Source: a candidate division CSSED10-310 bacterium (GTDB lineage Bacteria > CSSED10-310 > JAFGJC01). Taken from it: a stretch of 6,429 nucleotides of DNA. The stretch covers positions 1-6,429 of the forward strand of contig JAFGJC010000102.1 in the NCBI GenBank assembly GCA_016929305.1, written 5' to 3'. Shown here one piece after another: positions 1-5,655 of the stretch. Each line of letters begins with the position of its first letter. Position 1 is the stretch's first letter. The position numbers and the translations under genes are program-made. The notes beneath the pieces were generated by a model that saw only the letters and a list, made by a program, of their open reading frames with translations, was not told where the DNA came from and made no database searches.

Positions 1-898
1 ATAATAGTTGACCGCTTCGTTCCTGATATAAAGGTTTCAGATATTCAGGATTGATCATCGAAACAAGCAAAGCAAAGGCCATGGGTAAGCCGCCGATGAT
101 CCACATCGACATTCTTCCCTGAGCGGTATAGACTTTCATTTGCCCTAATAATTTGAATCTCTCCCGAATAGTAAAACTGATCTTGTCTAAAACTTCGGTT
201 AAATTACCTCCGGTTTCACGTTGAAGTATCACTGCCATCACAAAGAGTTGCAGGTCAGTGCTTTCGACACGTGCGGTCAAATTAATCAGCGCCTCTTTGA
301 TTGGCAACCCCAGATTATTTTCTTCAAAAGTCTTTTTAAATTCCGTCCCGACAGGTTCAGGAGCTTCCATGGATACAAGTTGCATCGCTTTATTAAAGGC
401 ATGTCCTGCCTTTAGCGCGCTGGCCATCATATCAATGGCATCCGGAAACTTCTGCATAAATGACTTCAGTCTCTTTGATTTTTTAATTGATAAATAGATT
501 ACAGGAAAATATGCCATAATTGCAAAAGCAATGACATTCAAAAAAAACCCGCCACCTCGCATTATTGTCAATAAGGATCCCAGCGTTCCCAGGGTTATCA
601 TAAGAAGTAGAACTTGTCCTACTCTCAAATTCACTCCTGATTTCAACAGCATTCCTGATAATCTATCCGTAATCTTAATTTTTTCTAATAGCCTGTTGAA
701 GAGTGGTATTTCACTGAATTCCTCGCTTCTAAAGATCACTGGTATATGTTTTTCTTGCGTTTCTATCCTCGAAAAGAATTCCAGTCTTTTATGAGCCTGA
801 GATGCACTGTTTCCATAAATATTTCGAAGAATACTCCAAATTGAGAACACAATGAAGATCGTTCCGAAAAAAATAGAGGCCAGTACGAAGTTGATCAT
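1..898 (-). CDS. tadB: TadB, inner-membrane platform protein of the Tad/Flp pilus (3' end outside window)
   Basis: Translating the minus strand from the ATG at 898-896 gives 299 uninterrupted codons to the window edge, so the C-terminus is missing; TadB proteins are usually about 300-330 residues, so only a short tail is probably lost. Visible parts are an N-terminal membrane segment (residues about 3-19), a charged cytoplasmic stretch, two adjacent membrane segments (about 96-113 and 117-136), a type II secretion F-type domain (about 145-272) and a further membrane segment starting near 263. The F domain carries the family-typical FPDAIDMMASALKAGHAF (150-167) and LQRETGGNLTEVLDKI (225-240). 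In Tad systems TadB, with TadC, forms the inner-membrane platform on which the CpaF/TadA ATPase acts. The start overlaps the cpaF stop as ATGA, with a good ribosome-binding site inside the end of cpaF. The next gene downstream would be expected to be tadC, outside this window. Family assignment is firm; TadB rather than TadC rests on position right after cpaF and the length and arrangement. Confidence 0.93.
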   Translation of the reverse strand, partial: MINFVLASIFFGTIFIVFSIWSILRNIYGNSASQAHKRLEFFSRIETQEKHIPVIFRSEEFSEIPLFNRLLEKIKITDRLSGMLLKSGVNLRVGQVLLLMITLGTLGSLLTIMRGGGFFLNVIAFAIMAYFPVIYLSIKKSKRLKSFMQKFPDAIDMMASALKAGHAFNKAMQLVSMEAPEPVGTEFKKTFEENNLGLPIKEALINLTARVESTDLQLFVMAVILQRETGGNLTEVLDKISFTIRERFKLLGQMKVYTAQGRMSMWIIGGLPMAFALLVSMINPEYLKPLYQERSGQLL

Positions 899-2313
899 TC
901 GTTATCCTCTTCATAGTTATACTTGTCTTTGGGTTCAAAAATATTCTCCGGCAGTTCTATGCCGGCTGATTTAAATTTCTCGGCAAACTTCGGTCGAATC
1001 CCTGTCGTTTTGAATACTCCCAACACTTTTCCATCTTCTCGAATGCCGATTTTTTCAAAAAGGAATATATCCTGGAGAGAGATGATATTACCCTCCATTC
1101 CCGTTACCTCTGATAACTTCACAATTTTTCGGGATCCGTCACTCATGCGCGAAATCTGAACAATCAAATCGATCGCAGAAGATATCTGCTCTCTCATGGC
1201 TCTGTCTGTCAGGTTTGAGCCTGCCAATAAAATCATCGTCTCGAGCCGACGGAGAGCGTCCCGCGGAGTATTCGCATGTAATGTCGCTAAAGAGCCGTCA
1301 TGTCCTGTATTCATCGCCTGAAGCATATCTAACGCTTCAGCCCCTCTTACTTCGCCCACAATAATTCGATCAGGACGCATTCGTAGCGCATTCTTCACCA
1401 GATCTCTTTGATCCACAGCACCTTTTCCTTCGATATTAGAGGGTCGTGTTTCCAGACGAACGAGATGGTCCTGATCAAGTTGGAGTTCAGCAGCATCTTC
1501 TATTGTAACAATTCTCTCACTCGCAGGAATCTGAGATGACACGACATTTAGTAGTGTCGTTTTACCCGATCCTGTTCCGCCGGAAATTAAAATGTTCAGG
1601 CGTGTTTTTACCGTTGCCTCCAATAACAGTGCAATTTCAGGAGTTAGTGCTTCTAATTGTATAAGATCCTCCATCGTAAACCGTCGGACACCGAATTTAC
1701 GAATCGAAAGAATCGGACCATCTATCGCCAGGGGAGGTATAATTGCATTCACCCTCGAGCCATCACGTAGTCTTGCATCGACCATGGGAGATGATTCATC
1801 GACTCTTCTACCGATGTCAGATACGATTCGATCAATAATATTCATTAGATGGTTGTCGTCTTTAAAAACAGTATTTGTGGATTGGAGTTTTCCATATCGC
1901 TCTACATAAACCTTGCTGTGAGTATTCACCAAAATATCAGAAATAGAGGGATCGTTTAAAAGAGGTTCCAGGGGACCCAGTCCAAAGGTTTCGTTCAGAA
2001 TCTCTTCTGTTAATTGTTCTCGATTCAATTCTGGTCCTACGTTTTCATCTTCACGAAGGAGACTTTCTACAACGTCCCGAACCTGGGATTTAAGAACTGT
2101 TTTTGATATGGTCTCCAGTTTTGTCAGATCGAGTTTATCGATCAAACGCCGATGAATTTTCTCCTTTAATCCCTGATTACGGGGTGTTCTGGGAGAAGCA
2201 ACGGATTGTTTCGCAGTATCCGGTGCGTTTGTATCCTGAGGCAAGATTTTCGAATCAGTGATTTTTCCATTGCCATTATCGTTGTCATTTCGCAGACGTT
2301 GCCTTAATCCCAT
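895..2313 (-). CDS. cpaF: CpaF/TadA, hexameric secretion ATPase that powers Tad pilus assembly
   Basis: This 472-residue protein is a complete type II/IV secretion ATPase of the CpaF/TadA branch, a cytoplasmic enzyme that hydrolyses ATP to drive Flp pilin assembly. A polar, probably disordered N-terminus (1-50, with an N/D/G-rich run at 9-16) precedes an N-terminal domain (about 55-215, including GLGPLEPLL at 111-119 and DILVN at 126-130). The catalytic domain has Walker A GGTGSGKT (245-252), the Asp box IVTIEDAAELQL (268-279), Walker B RIIVGEVRG (316-324) and the His box beginning SLATLHANTP (341-350). All key residues are present, so it should be active. The C-terminal tail (455-472) is acidic. 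The ATG start sits one base after the cpaE stop, with AAGGGA upstream, and the stop codon overlaps the tadB start, so it is tightly coupled to both neighbours. VirB11-like conjugation ATPases are the main alternative, but the Tad neighbours exclude that. Confidence 0.97.
   Translation of the reverse strand: MGLRQRLRNDNDNGNGKITDSKILPQDTNAPDTAKQSVASPRTPRNQGLKEKIHRRLIDKLDLTKLETISKTVLKSQVRDVVESLLREDENVGPELNREQLTEEILNETFGLGPLEPLLNDPSISDILVNTHSKVYVERYGKLQSTNTVFKDDNHLMNIIDRIVSDIGRRVDESSPMVDARLRDGSRVNAIIPPLAIDGPILSIRKFGVRRFTMEDLIQLEALTPEIALLLEATVKTRLNILISGGTGSGKTTLLNVVSSQIPASERIVTIEDAAELQLDQDHLVRLETRPSNIEGKGAVDQRDLVKNALRMRPDRIIVGEVRGAEALDMLQAMNTGHDGSLATLHANTPRDALRRLETMILLAGSNLTDRAMREQISSAIDLIVQISRMSDGSRKIVKLSEVTGMEGNIISLQDIFLFEKIGIREDGKVLGVFKTTGIRPKFAEKFKSAGIELPENIFEPKDKYNYEEDNE
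905..910 (-). promoter_or_regulatory. Ribosome-binding site of tadB, inside the end of cpaF
   Basis: AGAGGA reads 5' to 3' on the minus strand, six bases before the tadB ATG (898-896). It lies within the last codons of cpaF. Together with the ATGA overlap of stop and start it fixes the tadB start and suggests translational coupling of the ATPase and its membrane platform. Confidence 0.7.
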
Positions 2314-2314
2314 T

Positions 2315-3526
2315 CTATTTTCCCTTGTGCTTGATTATCTTCTTAAAGATATTCTTAGTCTGTTTTTTTGTAGAATTTCCGAGATCTGATTCCTCATCAT
2401 GTAACAGGGCAGTCGCCATTTCAAGAAATTCAAGCGATACTTTTGCTTTGGGCATCATCAATGAAATCGGATTTCCTTCATTAATTGATTTGAGCATTTT
2501 GGGATAATTTAGATTGGGCAATTTCCATCGGATAGGATAACCGATTGTTTTTTCTAACTGACGGAAATCCATTCCACTTGCCGCAGAACAACGATTCAAA
2601 ATCAATTGTACTTTATCATTGCTATAGCCCATTTTTTTAAAAAGATCAAGACAGCGCTTTGTGTTATAAATTGCCGGAATTTCTGAATTGCTGACCGTCA
2701 GGAGTATATCAGCCTCGTCCAACGCTTTTATCGTAATCTCATCAAATGTCCTGTGTATGTCAATAATTATATATTCAAAAATTGTTTTCAATAAATATAA
2801 TAGCTGGTCGATCTGATTTGCATGGATAGCCTCTGATTCTTCAATCTGATTTGTTCCTGCCAGAAGAAATGTGCCGGATGAATGTTTGGATAGAGCATCT
2901 TTTAATAATTTCGGTTCAATTGTGTTAATTGTCTCGCCCAAATCCAAAATAGAATATTTCGGCTTAATATTAAAAAACAACTGGGAATGACCGAACTTGA
3001 GATCCAGATCCAGAAAAACTACTTCCTTCTTTAAGTACTTGGCCATTACCGTAGCTAAATTCGTCGCAATCGTTGTCGTCCCCACCCCGCCTTTGACTCC
3101 CATAACGGTTATTATTTTGCCCCTGACTGTGCTCTCGCCCGTTTTTTGTTTCGCTCGCTGTATGATAGATTTCATAGCCTCGATAACATCTTCTTTGACA
3201 AAGGGCTGGGATAAAAACTCCTGTGCTCCGGCCCTCAGCGATTTGATGATGGTCTGTGATGTGGGCTTTGATGCCGTTGCCACCATGATGGTATCAGGAA
3301 AATTCTGCGTGATTTTTTTTGATACATTGAGGGATTGCTCTTCGCTTGGAAATAGATTTAAAACAACTATTAACGGCTTTAGCTTTTTAACCAAATTGAA
3401 TGAATTGACCAGAGCGGTCGTTTCGCCCTCAATCTCGAGTCCCGGTATATCTCTGAGAATAGTCTTAATTTGTTGACTGGATTTCGGATCTGGATCTACA
3501 ATGACGACTGAAATCTTTTCTGCCAT
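2315..3526 (-). CDS. cpaE: CpaE/TadZ, MinD/ParA-like pilus localisation ATPase with a degenerate receiver domain
   Basis: This 403-residue protein has the two-domain layout of CpaE/TadZ, which places the Tad machine at its site on the inner membrane. Residues about 5-125 form a response-regulator receiver-like domain with the acidic start DPDP (11-14). The usual phospho-acceptor position reads N (N57 in VVLNLFP), and the usual KP lysine reads Q (Q107 in SQPF), so phosphorylation is unlikely. Residues about 136-375 form a MinD/ParA-type ATPase: deviant P-loop KGGVGTTT (145-152), FLDLDLKFG (171-179) and Walker B-like YIIIDIHRT (252-260). The P-loop keeps the signature lysine K145, but T150 replaces the canonical Walker A lysine, as I recall also happens in other CpaE proteins. 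The lysine-rich C-terminus (387-403) looks like an amphipathic membrane-binding helix. The start ATG leads directly into receiver strand 1; its ribosome-binding site is weak (GAGAAAA). It lies 25 bp after the TadG-like gene and 1 bp before cpaF. Confidence 0.94.
   Translation of the reverse strand: MAEKISVVIVDPDPKSSQQIKTILRDIPGLEIEGETTALVNSFNLVKKLKPLIVVLNLFPSEEQSLNVSKKITQNFPDTIMVATASKPTSQTIIKSLRAGAQEFLSQPFVKEDVIEAMKSIIQRAKQKTGESTVRGKIITVMGVKGGVGTTTIATNLATVMAKYLKKEVVFLDLDLKFGHSQLFFNIKPKYSILDLGETINTIEPKLLKDALSKHSSGTFLLAGTNQIEESEAIHANQIDQLLYLLKTIFEYIIIDIHRTFDEITIKALDEADILLTVSNSEIPAIYNTKRCLDLFKKMGYSNDKVQLILNRCSAASGMDFRQLEKTIGYPIRWKLPNLNYPKMLKSINEGNPISLMMPKAKVSLEFLEMATALLHDEESDLGNSTKKQTKNIFKKIIKHKGK
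2321..2326 (-). promoter_or_regulatory. Ribosome-binding site of cpaF, inside the end of cpaE
   Basis: AAGGGA on the minus strand overlaps the last lysine and glycine codons of cpaE. Seven bases separate it from the cpaF ATG at 2313-2311. The cpaE stop TAG (2317-2315) lies between this site and the start, so a ribosome finishing cpaE ends on the cpaF initiation region. Confidence 0.6.
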
Positions 3527-3551
3527 TATTATTTTCTCATTTATACGTAAA

Positions 3552-4502
3552 TTACTGGACCAGTTTAACAGCCTTTAAAAATGTGACTCCGCTTCCCCGA
3601 ACACCGAAAGTAATATCTTCCAGAAATATGCCCTTCACTTCTTGATGAGTTGTCTCTTTGACAAAAAATACAGCTAACCCTATTACCTCCACAGTATTTC
3701 TTCCTGGGTCGGGAGGAAAATTGTTATCCCATAAAGGTATTTTTACAAGCCTGGGGCTCAAACCGGGGGGAAAAGCCGAATCTTCAATCCCAGAATCCGT
3801 CCATTTAGCATCCGGATCTAACGCCATCAAATCCTCCGCAGCCTGCTTCGTTTGGGCAACCATATTTCCCGGTTCAACCAAGAGGACATCCCCTTTGGCG
3901 ATTGTCATCGAAGATCCGTTCCTTATATTATCATAATACGCAGAGGCGCCGGTGATTGGCGTCCCTTTGTTCTGAGGCGGAAAACAAACAGGACTAAAAA
4001 ATCCTTTCTCTTTTGGATCCCCTGCTCCGCTTTTAAGTTTAACTGTATCACCCGGCTTCCAATTATCATAAGGAATAGCCCAGGGAGCGACCTTTTTCGT
4101 TCCCACCAGGGTTTCAATTTCGGCTGTGGCGACAGCACTAACGGTCGTGGTGGGCATTCCCAATACACCGGCAAAAAAAAGATTGATTTGCTGGTTCGCC
4201 TGTACCTGTATCCTGGTCGATGTTGGAAAACTGACATCTGCCGCGCTGATTTGAACGGGTTGATTGATACAAGTATTTTGTGCTGCGAAGAATATAGCGT
4301 TACTTACTGCATCTGTCCCATTATTAATCAAGCCGGATGCTCCCGCCAAGGCCGCAGCATCCACGGCATTCTGCAGCTGGTTTCTGGCAGTCATCATGAG
4401 TCCGACATCTATCGACAGCGCGGTGAAACCGACCAGCACAACCAGGGCGAATGCAGTAAAGACTAGCACATTTCCCTCTTGATCTCTGATTATAGACGTC
4501 AT
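3552..4502 (-). CDS. TadG-like Tad-domain protein, probable accessory or minor-pilin-like component
   Basis: The 316-residue product begins with the TadE/TadG-like N-terminal signature: a short cytoplasmic DQEGN (7-11), one hydrophobic segment (about 12-36, ending LSIDVG), then NQLQNAVDAAALAGA (41-55). Residues about 78-130 resemble the second Tad-family segment, including FFAGVLGMPTTTVSAVATAEI (split by position: 109-118 and 119-129). The rest (135-316) is a probably extracytoplasmic region with PWAIP (140-144), LVKIPLWDN (252-260), GRNTVEVIGLAVFF (267-280) and only two cysteines in the whole protein (C78, C173). From memory this C-terminal pattern recurs in short TadG-related proteins of several diderm phyla, but I cannot name a domain for it. 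It lacks the long C-terminal von Willebrand A region and metal-binding DxSxS motif seen in some full-length TadG proteins. By Tad biology it would be membrane-anchored and exported, perhaps capping or tethering the pilus. It sits between the secretin and cpaE, where cpaD is often found. The Tad-domain call is firm; the exact role is unknown. Confidence 0.85.
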   Translation of the reverse strand: MTSIIRDQEGNVLVFTAFALVVLVGFTALSIDVGLMMTARNQLQNAVDAAALAGASGLINNGTDAVSNAIFFAAQNTCINQPVQISAADVSFPTSTRIQVQANQQINLFFAGVLGMPTTTVSAVATAEIETLVGTKKVAPWAIPYDNWKPGDTVKLKSGAGDPKEKGFFSPVCFPPQNKGTPITGASAYYDNIRNGSSMTIAKGDVLLVEPGNMVAQTKQAAEDLMALDPDAKWTDSGIEDSAFPPGLSPRLVKIPLWDNNFPPDPGRNTVEVIGLAVFFVKETTHQEVKGIFLEDITFGVRGSGVTFLKAVKLVQ

Positions 4503-4523
4503 GGTTTTGCCCGCATGAAAGTT

Positions 4524-5621
4524 CTACAATTTATCTATTTCCGGTATCTCATCATATTCAAACGCCTGAATTATCTCGGGGGAGAGCATGATGATCAATT
4601 CGGTTTCTTCGTTAATGAAGCGACTGCTGCTAAATAACTTGCCCAGAATTGGTATCTGTCCTAAAACAGGTATCTTCGATACCGTTTTTATTATTTCGGT
4701 CGACAATAATCCTCCGATGACCAGATATTGTCCCTTTTGGAGTTCCACCGTGGTTTTAGCTTTTCTGGTGATCAGAGAGGGAATTCGAAACCCGCTCAAT
4801 GTAATCCCGTTTTCAAAATCCAGACTGCTCACCTCTGCAGCGACTTTCACATTGACCAGTTCCGAATCCAGGACAGTCGGTACAAATTTCAACTTGACTC
4901 CAAACTCTTTAAACTGAATCGTAATTGATTGCATCCCGGCGGTTCCTGAGACAATCGGAATGGGGAATTCGCCTCCCGCTATAAAGCTTGCCTCAGCGCC
5001 ATTGATTGCGCTTAAATTTGGTTTTGCAAGAATGGATAATAAATTTTTCTCTTCCAAGGCTTTGATCATTGCGGTAATATTTTTCGCAGGTGCGGACAGA
5101 AAAAAGTTTACATTATCCCCAAGGTTCAGTGGGTCATGTGGTGTCACAGCCTTGCCGATAAAGCTGCCGGCATCGACCTGTTCGCCCTTCACTTTCATGT
5201 TCTTCACTAACAAATCCACGCCTAATTCTTTCAGCGCATTTCTATTAATTTCTGCAAATCGAACCTGGAGCATCACCTGATGCGTCGCGACTTCGCTGTG
5301 TACATATACTCTTATCTGGTGAAACTTTTCCTGTTCATTCCATAAAATCAGGCTGGTAGATCCCAACGCCTTGCCATTAATCAGTACCTGTGAAGGCGTA
5401 GTGACAATGACATCCGCTATACTCGGATCGGCAACAGAAACTCGCTTAATGGCTTGTTTAAAATCATAGAGCTCAGCCTGACCCTTTGCCACTAAAACTT
5501 TTTCAACTTTGGATTGTGCTGAAAAGAGTAATGAGCAAGATATAAAATAATGAAAAAAGAGAAAAAGAGCGAGGTATTGAATAGATGTTCTGATTTGATA
5601 ATAACGTTGTTTTTGTAACAT
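4524..5621 (-). CDS. cpaC: CpaC/RcpA, compact outer-membrane secretin of the Tad pilus
   Basis: This 365-residue protein should oligomerise into the outer-membrane pore through which the Flp pilus passes. It starts with a basic stretch and a hydrophobic segment (about 16-35) that serves as an export signal; the cleavage site is unclear, and C29 in FISCS is only a weak lipobox match. Residues about 42-107 form the pilus/secretin N-terminal domain (AIKRVSVADPSIADVIV at 57-73, INGKALGSTSLILW at 81-94). QVMLQVRFAEINR (115-127) then leads into the secretin domain, with LSILAKPNLSAINGAEASF (195-213), GGEFPIPI (216-223), KLKFVPTVL (243-251) and the C-terminal signature LVIGGLL (300-306) followed by KIPVLGQIPILGKLF (316-330). 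Typical CpaC proteins are longer and have a BON domain between the N-terminal and secretin domains; here it is missing and the two parts join directly. The ATG start has AGGGA five bases upstream. The gene lies 34 bp after cpaB and 21 bp before the TadG-like gene. Confidence 0.95.
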   Translation of the reverse strand: MLQKQRYYQIRTSIQYLALFLFFHYFISCSLLFSAQSKVEKVLVAKGQAELYDFKQAIKRVSVADPSIADVIVTTPSQVLINGKALGSTSLILWNEQEKFHQIRVYVHSEVATHQVMLQVRFAEINRNALKELGVDLLVKNMKVKGEQVDAGSFIGKAVTPHDPLNLGDNVNFFLSAPAKNITAMIKALEEKNLLSILAKPNLSAINGAEASFIAGGEFPIPIVSGTAGMQSITIQFKEFGVKLKFVPTVLDSELVNVKVAAEVSSLDFENGITLSGFRIPSLITRKAKTTVELQKGQYLVIGGLLSTEIIKTVSKIPVLGQIPILGKLFSSSRFINEETELIIMLSPEIIQAFEYDEIPEIDKL

Positions 5622-5626
5622 AGCAA

Positions 5627-5631
5627 TCCCT
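5627..5631 (-). promoter_or_regulatory. Ribosome-binding site of cpaC
   Basis: AGGGA on the minus strand lies five bases before the cpaC ATG (5621-5619), within the 34-bp gap after cpaB. It supports the chosen start, which is followed by a basic N-terminus and a hydrophobic export signal. Confidence 0.65.
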
Positions 5632-5636
5632 ATTTC

Positions 5637-5648
5637 AAATGATCATTT
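5637..5648. repeat. 12-bp perfect palindrome AAATGATCATTT in the cpaB-cpaC gap
   Basis: The sequence reads identically on both strands and lies just upstream of the cpaC ribosome-binding site. It has no loop and is A/T-rich, so it is a poor terminator. It might be a protein-binding site or a chance occurrence; the window contains no second copy that I noticed. Presence is certain, function unknown. Confidence 0.35.
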
Positions 5649-5655
5649 ATGCAGG

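Noticed and set aside
221..794. Several plus-strand open frames of 64-87 codons opposite tadB
   Set aside because: The minus strand here translates continuously into TadB with conserved motifs over 299 codons; the plus-strand frames have no family features.
2997..3476. A 159-codon plus-strand open frame opposite the first half of cpaE
   Set aside because: It is antisense to the receiver and P-loop region of CpaE, and its hydrophobic composition simply mirrors those codons.
3852..4466. A 204-codon open frame on the plus strand opposite the TadG-like gene
   Set aside because: It lies fully antisense to a gene with clear Tad-domain motifs, its translation has no recognisable domain and is rich in Cys, Arg and Ile in an unnatural way, and no ribosome-binding site stands out. 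It is a shadow frame.
4503..4517. Five-codon frame (MRAKP then stop) upstream of the TadG-like gene, overlapping its start
   Set aside because: It is too short to support as a gene and has no convincing ribosome-binding site; the TadG-like ATG at 4502 gives the correct protein N-terminus.
5519..5575. Lipoprotein signal in CpaC around C29 (FISCS)
   Set aside because: Phe at the -3 position is a poor match to the lipobox, which prefers Leu, and the hydrophobic segment can equally be an ordinary export signal; not listed as a site.
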